This document shows positions 9,732 through 19,613 of a stretch of DNA of 64,000 nucleotides, in pieces. The notes under the pieces were generated by a model. That model saw nothing but the letters and a program-made list of their open reading frames with translations. It was not told where the DNA came from and made no database searches. Numbering within the stretch: position 1 is the first letter of the stretch; each line of letters opens with the position of its first letter. Where the stretch lies: NCBI RefSeq assembly GCF_002079055.1, contig NC_047490.1, forward strand, positions 1,302,001-1,366,000, given 5' to 3'. This DNA comes from Saccharomyces paradoxus (Eukaryota > Ascomycota > Saccharomycetes > Saccharomycetales > Saccharomycetaceae). The position numbers were made by a program, and so were the translations under genes.

Positions 9732-11054
9732 TTAAAGTTTGCTGATAATTAAGTTTAAAACTTTATACCTAGGATCATCTTCTGCATTCATCTTTTTCAA
9801 ATAATTGTCTTGTAAATATGTAGAATACTCGCTTCTCAATGACTTTACCAGCATGCTATCCAATTTCGATATATATGCAAAATACTTCTTAACAGACAAT
9901 TGTAATTGGTCAATATCGAGTCTTTCAACTGGCATGTATCTGATATTTAGAGTGGTGTCAATCATTATTGTTTTCAAGTACAACTCTGGTAAATCATTAC
10001 GGAGCGAAAGATCGTACATGTCATTTTTCCAAAATTGTAACACGTGATTGATAAGATGATCTCTTTCCAGGTCTAGAAATTCATCGAATAATTGAATGTA
10101 CCTCATTGACTCATAGAACAAATAATTTAAAGCCTCTTTATTTAGTTCAATATTCATTTTAGAGTCCGAAATGGCATAGTAACCTTTGTGCTTGTTAATG
10201 TAATGTTTGCCCAAAGTTTTCATACACACATCGAAAATAGTTAATGCAATGTCACCACGCAATGCTGGGTTAGTCTCTGCATTACCTAGTACGCTTATAT
10301 CCGCCTCTGGTAATTCGTTTAATTTATCTTTCATTGAATCACCAGTTGATGGAACTTGTACATGAGATTTCTCTTCATCAAGGGTTTGATTATTTTTTTG
10401 TTCATTTAGCATGTCGAGCTCCTGCTCTCTTTCATTAATTAAGCCCATCACTTTTCTTCTGTTAATTAACTTAGTGATGAAATTTAACTCGAACTTCACA
10501 TATTCATACCATAATTTGGGTACATCAGGATTAAACCTCAACCCATTCTGAAAGATATTTCTACAACTCTTGAAATTGGCATGAACTTCATATTCGTATT
10601 TCGCACAACTAATCCAAATGTCCACATTGGTTGGGTGCAACTTCAATAGCTGGTTATAAATGTTGTGAATTTTTTTATATGATGTTTGGTTACCTCTTGC
10701 TTTCATGTAATTCAAGTACATTGCCCAGAACTTTAAATCTTGTGGAAATTTGTTTGTTCCTCTTTGATATATAAAGCCTATTCTTTGTTGAATGGACCAA
10801 TCAGATAGACTGTTCGTCTTCTTAGCTTGTAAGATTCTCTTACACCGTTTGGCACGTAATTTGTTGACGTTAGTTTCATAACTAATGTATTTTATGTAGT
10901 CGCTTATGCTGGACCCTCTAGAATTCAATCTATGTTCAAAATCGGTTCTTTTTTTCATGATTAAGGAAACTTCATTTTTAGTGAAAAGTCCCTTCTCCAC
11001 CAAGTCATCCATTTCAGGAATACATTGTTCCAAATAGTATCTTGTCTTCGACAT
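9732..11054 (-). CDS. UTP6: Utp6, SSU processome component
   Basis: 440 residues, equal to S. cerevisiae Utp6. It belongs to the t-UTP-independent UTP-B subcomplex of the small-subunit processome, needed in the nucleolus for 18S rRNA processing. The N-terminal Utp6 domain ([20 protein letters not shown]) is followed by HAT helical repeats visible near residues 90-190 ([39 protein letters not shown]). A PAC and an RRPE motif lie about 100-130 bp upstream, fitting co-regulation with ribosome biogenesis genes. The frame is complete. Confidence 0.96.
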   Translation of the reverse strand: MSKTRYYLEQCIPEMDDLVEKGLFTKNEVSLIMKKRTDFEHRLNSRGSSISDYIKYISYETNVNKLRAKRCKRILQAKKTNSLSDWSIQQRIGFIYQRGTNKFPQDLKFWAMYLNYMKARGNQTSYKKIHNIYNQLLKLHPTNVDIWISCAKYEYEVHANFKSCRNIFQNGLRFNPDVPKLWYEYVKFELNFITKLINRRKVMGLINEREQELDMLNEQKNNQTLDEEKSHVQVPSTGDSMKDKLNELPEADISVLGNAETNPALRGDIALTIFDVCMKTLGKHYINKHKGYYAISDSKMNIELNKEALNYLFYESMRYIQLFDEFLDLERDHLINHVLQFWKNDMYDLSLRNDLPELYLKTIMIDTTLNIRYMPVERLDIDQLQLSVKKYFAYISKLDSMLVKSLRSEYSTYLQDNYLKKMNAEDDPRYKVLNLIISKL

Positions 11055-11150
11055 TATAAGGGGCGGTGATATATATCTCTCTGGTCAATTCACAGTGTTG
11101 TGTCCTTAGCTATGTGTGTATTCACATTCACCGTATTCTTTTAATATTTA

Positions 11151-11185
11151 GCTCATCGCCCAAATCCTCGCTTGAAAATTTTTCA
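11151..11185 (-). promoter_or_regulatory. PAC and RRPE motifs upstream of UTP6
   Basis: GCTCATCG (11151-11158, PAC, bound by Pbf1/Dot6 and Pbf2/Tod6) and TGAAAATTTTTCA (11173-11185, RRPE, bound by Stb3) lie close together in front of UTP6. This paired arrangement is the signature of ribosome biogenesis (RiBi) genes in budding yeast. Confidence 0.85.
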
Positions 11186-11728
11186 AAACATACCCGGATG
11201 GAAATGATTAGGATTCCCGTACTCGATGTGGCTTATGTTTTGGCAGCGCAGCAAAAGCACGAAAATAAAACTTAGCCATTCGGCGTATAATTTCATCATG
11301 TTGACGATACGGTAATATTTTAATGCCATTGAAGTTTCTATACTGTGACATATCGTACTAGTATTACATGATCTTTCTTATCTTCTTACCAGCACTACGC
11401 TCAAGCAGCTACATTTGAACACAAGTTAGAGAGGATTTGAAATTAAATACATATAACACACTCTTGACCACGGCAAGCATTTCAGTGGGGCTGCGGCTAT
11501 AATTTTTCATTCCAGTACCCAAGACCCTGAATTAGCTCTAACGAGGCATCTTTCAGAGAACCCGTGGGCATAAGATCACAATGATTGTTAATAGTTCCAA
11601 TATATCTTAGAAACTACCGGCCACTTCATCCAGGACTTTTCTTATTAACAACCATGAATCTTTTATTGCGCAGTTTCGTGTCTGACAACAAAAAGTACAA
11701 TTAATTTGAATGGCTATGAAGACGTTCA

Positions 11729-11754
11729 ACATCCGTACGTTTTCCACCCATACC
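11729..11754 (+). promoter_or_regulatory. Tandem Rap1 sites upstream of RPS18A
   Basis: ACATCCGTACG (11729-11739) and CCACCCATACC (11744-11754) both fit Rap1 sites of ribosomal protein genes and lie about 300-320 bp before the RPS18A ATG. Confidence 0.8.
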
Positions 11755-12052
11755 TACTAACTAAAAATATTCTTGTATGTACATTTTGACCTTTGGAGCG
11801 GCCATATGATGTTTGCCAGTAGAGACGCGCGCTCAGGGAAACTGCAGTTCCTAAAGACGCCTTTCCCGGTTTCTGTGTTCATCCCACCATCACGGCCGGG
11901 AAAGCATGTGTCGCCCAGCCAGGTCAGACCCATCTGTCATTCGACCACTAGTATTGTCAAAACTAGGGCTAATTAAAGATAGCTTTACATGTTAGTAGTA
12001 AAGTTTAGACGTTGAGATACAAGTGAACGTATACACAAGAGCGGATAAAAAG

Positions 12053-12894
12053 ATGTCTTTAGTTGTCCAAGAACAAGGTTCCTTCCAACACATTTTACGG
12101 TATGTTTACTATTACTGGTGAGCTATGACAAAATCGGCTAAAAGCTTAAAGATAAGACAAACAAGAAAGGATTTTCATCCACCACTTCTATCATGGCGAC
12201 TATTGGCTGATGATGTGATTTAATATAATGATATAACTCCTGGGCTGGGTCAAGAACATTAATAAAGTTGACGAACAAATTTATGGTTTATGAAATAAAA
12301 AGAAAGAAAAACGTGGAATAAGTACCTGTGACCACTAAAAAAGTGTAACATTGGGCGCAAACGACGTAACATGAATACTTTACAATAAAATCAATATCCT
12401 ATTTCTCCCGACTTTTATTTTGGCCGCGAAAACCATTATATGTTTTTCTTTACTAACATCTATTAATAAGTCGGTTTTCCGCCTAAAATATTTTATGCAG
12501 TTTGTTGAACACTAACGTTGACGGTAACATCAAGATCGTTTACGCCTTGACCACAATCAAGGGTGTTGGCCGTCGTTACTCCAACTTGGTCTGTAAGAAG
12601 GCCGATGTTGATTTACACAAGAGAGCTGGTGAATTGACCCAAGAAGAATTGGAAAGAATTGTCCAAATTATGCAAAACCCAACTCACTACAAAATTCCAG
12701 CTTGGTTCTTGAACCGTCAAAATGACATCACTGATGGTAAGGACTACCACACTTTGGCTAACAACGTCGAATCTAAATTGAGAGATGACTTGGAAAGATT
12801 AAAGAAAATCAGAGCTCATCGTGGTATCAGACACTTCTGGGGTTTGCGTGTTAGAGGTCAACACACCAAAACCACTGGTAGAAGAAGAACTTAA
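12053..12894 (+). CDS. RPS18A: Ribosomal protein uS13 (Rps18A), spliced
   Basis: Small-subunit head protein of 146 residues. Exon 1 is 12053-12099 ([16 protein letters not shown]). The intron is 12100-12500 (401 nt) with GTATGT, branch point TACTAAC at 12451-12457 and 3' site ATGCAG. Exon 2 is 12501-12894, with an Arg codon split across the junction. The spliced product matches yeast Rps18, including the basic C-terminal [12 protein letters not shown] tail that reaches the decoding centre. The gene is identified as the A copy from its position between UTP6 and YHP1. Confidence 0.97.
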
Positions 12895-13218
12895 ACTAAT
12901 AAGGTTAATCAAGCTTAATCTTTTTTGTACAAGTACATATATTTCCATAGCACTTCCTAATTGACTTTTTTTTAGAATAAATAAAGAAAAGAAAATTAAT
13001 TTTGTGACAATAACCTCATCTTGCGTTTTTTCTTTGCGGGTTTTCAGTAATAGATAGACACTTGAAAGAATATAATATTACATCTATATAGGTTTATGAA
13101 ACGGGCGGCTTCTAAATCTAAAAAAGAACGTCACTGTAGTCGTCGTCATTAATTTGTTTGGTTTTTGTTGATCTTGATGAACATGAGAGCTCCAGAACTA
13201 ACCACCGAGAAAGGTTAG
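12895..13218. other. Convergent RPS18A/YHP1 gap
   Basis: AT-rich 324-bp 3' region between two convergent genes. It contains T-rich and TATATA-type 3'-end signals. No gene seen. Confidence 0.6.
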
Positions 13219-14283
13219 CTAGTTCTTGAAGGAATTGAGATCAATCTCCCCAAGGGGTTTCCTTTCGTATGCATTGAACTTTAAACGGTTTTCTTTGTTT
13301 TTAGGACTTTTGAGCAGTTCGCTATGACTGGCACTTGATAATGTTCTTTTAACAAGCATGGATTTGCCGTGAAATTTGAGTTGTCCACTAGACTTGCAAG
13401 GTGTTATGTGGTGGTCTTCGAAAATCGAGGACGTGTTTGCAGGTGAAGTCTTCAACAACTCCGCAGTAATAGCTTTCTTTGCACTCGTTGGTGTAGAGGT
13501 AAGTTCCAATGCAGCATCTGAGTAAGATATCATAGAGACTGAATCATTAGAATGAACCTTGCAACGACTGATACTGCCACTGTTGTTCTTGTGCTTCTTA
13601 GCGGCTTGCCTTTTGTTTTGAAACCATATTTGAACAGATTTTTCGGACATATTACATTGTTCGGACAACTCTACCCTTTTAGCCTTGTTAGGCGTGGGGC
13701 ATTCATCAAACGCAGTCTGCAATATCCCAAGCTCATATGATGAAGTTCTTCTTCTTTTCCGACGAGCTAATCGAGCGTTGTCTATCTTAGGCTCCTTCTT
13801 TGGAAAAGTTTCCTGTGAATGCGTAATAAAAGCAAATGATCTCTTCTTTTCTTTTCTTGTGGTTGGAGTCAGAATAGCTTTTGCCGCAGATAAAGGTGTA
13901 AGAATATTAACTTTTTTATAAGAATGCATACTCTGAGTCGGTTGCTCTTTGGAAGTGATGCTGATTGTTGGCGTGAAAGGCGAATGAGTTCCTAGCTTTT
14001 TGGGCTTGGATAAAGGCGTCATGGAAGTAGTTACGCTTTGTGACAAGAAATCCACAGCCTGTGGACTCTTCCTTTTTGGCCTTTCCTCATCGCGTGGACT
14101 TTTGTAAATACTTACTACCGGCCTCACGACGTGCTCAGATGCACCTAAAGGTGGCAACCTGATGACGCCTTGTTCGTCACTAGGGAAATTTGTATTTGGC
14201 AAAGCATGCAGTTGAAAAGGCGAACTGGAACTACTTGAAATAATGGTTGGTAAAGAGGGAAGCACTGTATTTCTGCTTTCCAT
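13219..14283 (-). CDS. YHP1: Yhp1, homeodomain repressor of Mcm1-dependent M/G1 genes
   Basis: 354 residues (S. cerevisiae 353). With its paralogue Yox1 it represses early cell box (ECB) genes by binding beside Mcm1. The homeodomain spans about residues 174-233 with recognition helix [15 protein letters not shown] (W220, N223). The flanks are Ser/Thr/Pro-rich with many S/TP sites (for example [15 protein letters not shown]), suitable for CDK control. The C-terminus has an SPKNKEN-like motif that could act as a degron (inference). The ATG is the first in frame. An ECB-like Mcm1 site lies upstream. Confidence 0.94.
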   Translation of the reverse strand: MESRNTVLPSLPTIISSSSSSPFQLHALPNTNFPSDEQGVIRLPPLGASEHVVRPVVSIYKSPRDEERPKRKSPQAVDFLSQSVTTSMTPLSKPKKLGTHSPFTPTISITSKEQPTQSMHSYKKVNILTPLSAAKAILTPTTRKEKKRSFAFITHSQETFPKKEPKIDNARLARRKRRRTSSYELGILQTAFDECPTPNKAKRVELSEQCNMSEKSVQIWFQNKRQAAKKHKNNSGSISRCKVHSNDSVSMISYSDAALELTSTPTSAKKAITAELLKTSPANTSSIFEDHHITPCKSSGQLKFHGKSMLVKRTLSSASHSELLKSPKNKENRLKFNAYERKPLGEIDLNSFKN

Positions 14284-14611
14284 GTTATATACAATATTTT
14301 CTGTTTTTTGTTGCCGTTGATGTTGTAGTTATTCCGTATAAATGCTAGTTACACTGCCAGGCCAGGGGAAAGAAGAAAATGACACAAATTATCTTCTCCA
14401 TTAGCAAGATTGCCGGAACGCACCATATATATATTTTATAAACATTCATCTGTGATTAAGATCAAACAAATAAACAATGTGTAAACGAAAAATCTGGCTG
14501 AAATATCTCATGCCATTAACCCAATTCAGCAATGATATTAAAAATACCGACGTATCCCTGCACGGAAACCGCGTCTGATGTTTACCATTCCGGGTTTTTT
14601 GGCGCGCGTCA

Positions 14612-14627
14612 TGTCCCAATTAGGACG
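14612..14627. promoter_or_regulatory. ECB-like Mcm1 site with homeodomain core
   Basis: The core CCCAATTAGG (14615-14624) fits the Mcm1 CC(N6)GG box and is embedded in TCCCAATTAGGA. That resembles an early cell box except for the outermost A/T positions. Its centre CAATTA is also a Yox1/Yhp1-type homeodomain half-site. It lies about 330 bp upstream of YHP1 and 370 bp upstream of PPN1. Confidence 0.5.
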
Positions 14628-14743
14628 TGGTTTATTGCTAAAAGAGGAAATGTGATCTGCTAACCTGTGCGGCGTCTTCTCTGAGCGTTCCGGGCAGGAT
14701 GCATAATATGCTCTCTTTGTACGGGAGAAGAGAAATGCCATCA

Positions 14744-14750
14744 TTACCCG
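14744..14750 (+). promoter_or_regulatory. Reb1 site upstream of PPN1
   Basis: TTACCCG is the exact Reb1 core, about 245 bp before the PPN1 start. Reb1 is a general regulatory factor that clears nucleosomes from promoters. Confidence 0.6.
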
Positions 14751-14995
14751 ACAGTTGACCGGACAAATGTCCTTATTAGAATCTGGCACGTTTAAAGTTA
14801 TATTGCACTTTTTAATTACAAGTTTCATTCGGGAGTAGGAAGGGTTGTGGTACAGTTCAAGTAGAAAGAAAGCTAAAGTCGACAGGTCAATATTTTTTTT
14901 GGCAGTTGGGGTGGAGAATTGTATAGTTTTTTGATCTCCTTGTCTCCAGCTATTGTTTTCAGTGAGTAGGAGTAGAGCTAGTTCGCTGCTTTTCA

Positions 14996-17026
14996 ATGGT
15001 TGTAGTGGGTAAGAGTGAAGTGCACAATGTAAGCATGAGTAGGCCGAAGAAGAAATCATTGATTGCCGTCCTGTCGACCTGTGTTTTGTTTTTCCTCGTG
15101 TTTATAATTGGTGCTAAGTTTCAATATATTCCCGTTTTCACTAAATTCTTAGATGACAGGGGGGACGACAAGTCACCTCAATTGCTGAGGGACATGGAAT
15201 TTACAAGACTAGGCCTGACACCTAGGGCGCCGGTAATTATAAGGGACCTAAAGACAGGGAAGGAGAAAAAATTACACGGGAGATTCCTTCATATCACCGA
15301 CATTCATCCTGATCCTTACTATGTGGAGGGAAGTTCTATAGATGCAGTTTGCCATGCAGGAAAACCCAGCAAAAAGAAGGATGCTGCCCCCAAGTTTGGG
15401 AAAGCAATGTCTGGATGCGATTCTCCTGTTGTTTTAATGGAAGAAACTCTGAGCTGGGTTAAAGAAAATCTTAGAGATAAGATCGACTTTGTCATTTGGA
15501 CGGGTGATAATGTCAGGCATGACAACGACCGGAAAAATCCAAGAACAGAAGCGCAAATTTTTGATATGAATAATATTGTTGCAGATAAAATGACAGAGTT
15601 ATTTAGCGCTGGCAATGAAGAAGATCCTAGAGATTTTGATGTATCTGTCATTCCAAGTCTTGGAAACAATGATGTCTTTCCACATAACATGTTTGCGCTA
15701 GGACCAACGCTACAAACTAGAGAATATTATAGGATTTGGAAAAATTTTGTTCCGCAACAACAGCAAAGGACCTTCGATAGAAGTGCTTCTTTTTTAACTG
15801 AGGTCATTCCAGGGAAGCTTGCTGTCCTGTCAATTAACACACTATACTTATTCAAGGCTAACCCCTTAGTTGACAACTGTAATTCAAAAAAGGAACCAGG
15901 GTACCAACTTTTGCTTTGGTTCGGTTATGTGTTAGAAGAATTAAGGAGTAGAGGAATGAAAGTATGGTTAAGTGGGCACGTGCCTCCAATCGCAAAAAAT
16001 TTTGATCAATCATGTTACGATAAGTTTACACTATGGACTCACGAATACAGGGACATAATCATTGGAGGATTATACGGTCATATGAATATTGATCACTTTA
16101 TTCCGGCAGATGGTAAAAAAGCTAGAAAGTCACTATTGAAAGCCATGGAGCAATCCAACCGTATTAAAGAAGAAGGAAACACTAATGTAGACGACAAATC
16201 TGAGTTGAATAGAATCTTGGATCACGCTATGGCGGCAAAAGAAGTTTTTTTAATGGGAGCCAAGCCATCTAACAAAGAAGCGTACATGGACACCGTCCGT
16301 GACACACATTATCAAAAAGTATGGAATAAGTTGGAAAGAGTGAATGACCAAAATGTTGAAAGTGGGAAAAAGAAGAAAGACAAAGAAAAGAAAGACAAAA
16401 AGAAGAAAAAGCCAATCACTAGGAAAGAACTCATTGAACGTTATTCCATTGTAACCATAGGTGGTTCAGTCATTCCGACTTTCAATCCTTCCTTTAGAAT
16501 ATGGGAATATAATGTCACCGATATAGTGAATGACTCCAGTTTCATTATTTCGGACTATAAGCCATGGGATGAATTTTTCGAATCACTAGATAAGATTATG
16601 GAAGACTCTTTGTTGGAAGATGAAATGAACAGCAGTAATATTGACCTCGGAATCAACCGCGAGAAAGTGGACGAAAAGAAAAACAAGAAGAAAAAGAAAA
16701 AGAACGATAAAACTATCCCTATTGAGATGCCAGAAGAATGCGAACTCGGCCCTGCATATATACCGCAGTTATTCACTCCGACCCGTTTCGTCCAATTCTA
16801 CGCAGATTTGGAAAAAATCAATCAAGAATTACAGAATTCATTTGCTGAGTCTAAGGATGTCTTCAGGTATGAGGTGGAATATACCTCAGACGAGAAACCA
16901 TACTCAATGGATTCATTAACAGTAGGAAGTTATTTGGATCTTGCAGGCAGGTTGTACGAAGACAAACCTGCGTGGGAACAATACGTTGAATGGTCATTTG
17001 CATCTTCTGGATACAAAGATGATTAA
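14996..17026 (+). CDS. PPN1: Ppn1, vacuolar endopolyphosphatase
   Basis: 676 residues (S. cerevisiae 674). Vacuolar type II membrane metallophosphatase that cuts long polyphosphate chains internally. There is a short cytosolic N-terminus with basic RPKKK, a signal anchor at about 22-41 (LIAVLSTCVLFFLVFIIG), then a luminal metallophosphoesterase domain. Metal-binding motifs are DIH (D102, H104), GDN (D171), GNND (N225), and later GH (SGHVPP, GHMN). Two Lys-rich inserts (KKKKDKEKKDKKKKK-type near residue 465 and KKNKKKKKKN near 565) are typical of the yeast protein. In S. cerevisiae it is processed by vacuolar proteases. Start chosen from length and match to the family; a second ATG at codon 14 (after HNVS) is possible. 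Confidence 0.96.
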   Translation: MVVVGKSEVHNVSMSRPKKKSLIAVLSTCVLFFLVFIIGAKFQYIPVFTKFLDDRGDDKSPQLLRDMEFTRLGLTPRAPVIIRDLKTGKEKKLHGRFLHITDIHPDPYYVEGSSIDAVCHAGKPSKKKDAAPKFGKAMSGCDSPVVLMEETLSWVKENLRDKIDFVIWTGDNVRHDNDRKNPRTEAQIFDMNNIVADKMTELFSAGNEEDPRDFDVSVIPSLGNNDVFPHNMFALGPTLQTREYYRIWKNFVPQQQQRTFDRSASFLTEVIPGKLAVLSINTLYLFKANPLVDNCNSKKEPGYQLLLWFGYVLEELRSRGMKVWLSGHVPPIAKNFDQSCYDKFTLWTHEYRDIIIGGLYGHMNIDHFIPADGKKARKSLLKAMEQSNRIKEEGNTNVDDKSELNRILDHAMAAKEVFLMGAKPSNKEAYMDTVRDTHYQKVWNKLERVNDQNVESGKKKKDKEKKDKKKKKPITRKELIERYSIVTIGGSVIPTFNPSFRIWEYNVTDIVNDSSFIISDYKPWDEFFESLDKIMEDSLLEDEMNSSNIDLGINREKVDEKKNKKKKKKNDKTIPIEMPEECELGPAYIPQLFTPTRFVQFYADLEKINQELQNSFAESKDVFRYEVEYTSDEKPYSMDSLTVGSYLDLAGRLYEDKPAWEQYVEWSFASSGYKDD

Positions 17027-17201
17027 GCAGATGATACACATAGAAGGGGCATATTATTCTTCCAACGCTGTATTTCCTTTTTCTTTTGTTATAGTACTTC
17101 TTTCAAGTCAATTTCGTAATAATACAAAAACATTTTTCTTATCATATATAGGTTGATGTATGTTTAATTATTTAACGGGGCCTAGAGTTATCGTGCCAAA
17201 A

Positions 17202-17792
17202 CTAATTATTAGCACTTTTGAAGTACTCCTTAGAACCTTTCACGTCAGGTTCGATAGTGGCGGCTCCTGGAGTCCAGTTACATGGCAAAACTGTACCATT
17301 TTTGTCGGTCCACTGGAAACCTTCAACTAACCTCAAAGCTTCGTTGACGTTCCTACCTACAGATAGATCATTTATAGTAATGTGTCTAATGACTCCCTTT
17401 GGGTCGATGATGAATAGACCTCTCAAGGCAATACCTTCTTCATCAATCAAAACGCCGTAGTCTCTGGATAAGGAATGGTTTGTGTCTGCTAGAAGGGGAA
17501 TATTAACTGGACCTAATCCACCGTCTTTTCTGGGGAGGTTGGTCCAGGCCAACAAGGAATATTCGGAATCGGTGGAGGCGAATAAAACTTGGGCACCCTG
17601 ATCCTCGAATTTCTTGGCGGCATCAGAAAATGCAACAATTTCAGTTGGACAGACAAATGAAAAAGCCAATGGGACAAAAGCTAGAATAACATACTTACCT
17701 TTGTACTTTTCCAGTGAAATTTCCTCGAAGACACCGTCGACAACAGCCGTTTTCTTAAAGGCTGGGGCTTGTTTTTGAACTTGTGCTACCAT
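17202..17792 (-). CDS. TSA2: Tsa2, typical 2-Cys peroxiredoxin
   Basis: 196 residues, equal to S. cerevisiae Tsa2. Cytosolic thioredoxin peroxidase that reduces H2O2 and peroxynitrite; stress-induced paralogue of Tsa1. The peroxidatic Cys48 is in FVCPTE and the resolving Cys171 in LPCNWTPG. The GGLG motif is present, as in sensitive eukaryotic 2-Cys enzymes, and there is a C-terminal YF (EYFKSANN). About 12 residues differ from the S. cerevisiae Tsa2 I remember, one of the clearer signs that this is another species. A Reb1 site lies about 200 bp upstream. Confidence 0.95.
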   Translation of the reverse strand: MVAQVQKQAPAFKKTAVVDGVFEEISLEKYKGKYVILAFVPLAFSFVCPTEIVAFSDAAKKFEDQGAQVLFASTDSEYSLLAWTNLPRKDGGLGPVNIPLLADTNHSLSRDYGVLIDEEGIALRGLFIIDPKGVIRHITINDLSVGRNVNEALRLVEGFQWTDKNGTVLPCNWTPGAATIEPDVKGSKEYFKSANN

Positions 17793-18399
17793 TATTGATT
17801 TTTTTTACGTCCTCTTTATAAAGCAAATATAATACTGAGCAAATATAGTAATAACTCTTACCTTGGATATTTTTGAGGTGAACAATATAGGAAGTAAAAA
17901 AATAAACGAAAACTACTTGGATATATTCCTACGATTCTCCTGCCTTAAATATGTCAAGTTGAATCTCCTCGATAGTTGATCCTCGGTTACTCGGGTAACA
18001 AACGCCTTTGTAGATGTGTAAGAGAAAGGAGGGCCTCGCCTGTTCCTATACGATGTAATTTGTAAGGTGGACCAAGCCATTCTAGCACCCGATGACTAAA
18101 CCTTGTAAACTCAAGGGGCGCACATGGTTGAATGATCAGATGCTTACCTAATATGATGTTGTCGGGTCTTACGGACAACCAACCAGCCGATTTACACATT
18201 GGCATCTTGGTCTCAGCATCCGTCATCATCAAGAGAAAGTTCCAGCCGTCATAGCACTTATTAAGAGAAAGCGGAAACTGCCGCAGACGCTTTACAAATT
18301 CTATACTATAATAATTAAATAATTGAGTTGTGTTTCTTTATGTGGCAGGCAGTACTATCTTGCCAGGTACATGTTTGGTAACGTTTATATAGAACTACA
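17793..18399. other. TSA2 upstream / GUK1 downstream region
   Basis: A 607-bp tandem gap between two minus-strand genes. It contains a Reb1 site at 17992-17998 inside the small inverted repeat GTTAC-TCGG-GTAAC (17986-17999). I did not find an exact Yap1 site (TTACTAA). An 81-codon frame here has no protein features. Confidence 0.6.
17992..17998 (-). promoter_or_regulatory. Reb1 site upstream of TSA2
   Basis: CGGGTAA (minus strand TTACCCG) about 200 bp before the TSA2 start codon; exact Reb1 core. Confidence 0.65.
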
Positions 18400-18963
18400 T
18401 CATTTTTCGGCAAAGATGAAATCTTTCAACTCCTTGTAGGCCTTGTCTAAATCATCATTGACAATAATTTTGTCATGGGCGCCAGTCTCAGCATATGCCA
18501 ATTCAGCTTGAGCAGCGCCCAATCTCTTGGCGATAGATTCTTCTGTCTCCGTACCTCTACCTTCTAGTCTTTTTTTCAAATCTTCGACAGATGGTGGAGC
18601 AACAAACAAAAACCTGGCATTCAATTCTGGGATTCCCTTGACAGATTTGACACCCTGCATATCAATATCTAAGATACAAGTTTTCCCGGATTTACTAACT
18701 TGTTTGACAGAAGCGACGGTACTACCGTAGTAGTTACCGGAAAATTGAGCCCATTCGATAAATTCATTGTTCTTAATCATGGATTTGAACTCATCCACAG
18801 TAACGAAGTTATAGTCCTTACCGTTTACTTCACCTGCTCTTGGAGTTCTAGTGGTGGATGAGACACTAAACCCGAAGGAATCTGGGTATTCGGCGAACAA
18901 TTTCTTCAACAATGTAGACTTACCTGTACCACTTGGACCGGAAATTACGATAGGACGGGACAT
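18400..18963 (-). CDS. GUK1: Guk1, guanylate kinase
   Basis: 187 residues. Converts GMP to GDP with ATP; essential, cytosolic, also needed for GDP-mannose supply to glycosylation. The P-loop is GPSGTGKS at residues 9-16. GMP-binding residues are visible in SSTTRTPRAGEVNGKDYNFV and the lid region in RLEGRGTETEESIAKRL. The start is set at 18963 (ATGTCCCG); the frame is open one codon further upstream as GTG, which is not a start. A PAC core (CGATGAG, 19103-19109) lies about 140 bp upstream, in line with growth-linked expression. Confidence 0.96.
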   Translation of the reverse strand: MSRPIVISGPSGTGKSTLLKKLFAEYPDSFGFSVSSTTRTPRAGEVNGKDYNFVTVDEFKSMIKNNEFIEWAQFSGNYYGSTVASVKQVSKSGKTCILDIDMQGVKSVKGIPELNARFLFVAPPSVEDLKKRLEGRGTETEESIAKRLGAAQAELAYAETGAHDKIIVNDDLDKAYKELKDFIFAEK

Positions 18964-19613
18964 CACAGAATGTTTGCTAATCTTTATCTGAGATAGGCTG
19001 TGACTATCAACTTAAAAGAGGCGCCATTGTGTGTCCATTTACTCTGACTGAGTTTTTTTTTTTCAAGAGTTTTCAAGCTTTTTTCGAGAATTTGAAATGT
19101 TCCGATGAGCATCATTGCTGTTAGCATCGACGCCGCAAGAAAGATGCATTACGCGTATTTTCAACTGCTGAAGTTTCACTGTCGATACAGTTTGCACTTC
19201 AAATGGTTATCGTTTTGAATTCTCGCAGTTTTGACAAGCATATTTATATACTATCGTTGTTTATGTAAAAATTGTGTAAATTCTCCTCCCCCATTAATGC
19301 ACATAGAGCCTTAGACAAATGCTGAATCATAACCAGTCCGAAAAACACGCGAAGAGTAACAGTCCAGTAGTTTTGCTAAAGGATCACGATAGATGATATA
19401 CCTTGAGCAAAACTAGATAGCAAAACACTGCCAAACATGATATCAAGTAATCATTATCCACGGAAGGACTTTTCCTATTTCCGTAGCTTTTCCAGCTAAG
19501 TTCAGATAAAGGGCACCCAAAATTTACATAGAGATGTAGGTTAAACATCAAGTGTGAGCAGTGAAATTTAAAGGATAATCCTTTATCGCCGTCAGTACAT
19601 ACCGTATGAAAAA
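18964..19613. other. Divergent GUK1/NHX1 promoter
   Basis: 650 bp between divergent starts. It contains a PAC core CGATGAG at 19103-19109 followed by GCAT, plausibly for GUK1, a T-rich run near 19053-19065 and AT-rich DNA near NHX1. No other gene recognised. Confidence 0.55.

Larger units (their letters stand above)
11055..12052. other. Divergent UTP6/RPS18A intergenic region
   Basis: A 998-bp region. The UTP6 side holds the PAC and RRPE motifs. The RPS18A side holds two tandem Rap1 sites and, below them, a GC-rich patch with a 9-bp inverted repeat (11861-11869 and 11896-11904). The 67-codon frame inside this patch has no protein-like features. No RNA gene was recognised in 11190-11720. Confidence 0.6.
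14284..14995. other. Divergent YHP1/PPN1 promoter
   Basis: A 712-bp region between the two divergent starts. It contains a forkhead-like ATAAACAA (14470-14477), an ECB-like Mcm1 site (14612-14627) and a Reb1 site (14744-14750). An antisense frame of 173 codons runs through 14538-15059 but was rejected as a gene. Confidence 0.65.

Noticed and set aside
11773-11976. 67-codon frame in the RPS18A promoter
   Set aside because: It lies within the promoter between the Rap1 sites and the gene; no protein features.
14538-15059. 173-codon minus-strand frame across the YHP1/PPN1 promoter
   Set aside because: It overlaps the PPN1 start and known factor-type sites, has no recognisable domain and an odd composition. 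Checking conservation of the frame in sister species would decide.
17986-17999. GTTAC-TCGG-GTAAC treated as a novel palindrome
   Set aside because: One arm is simply the Reb1 site; the other arm is short enough to be chance.
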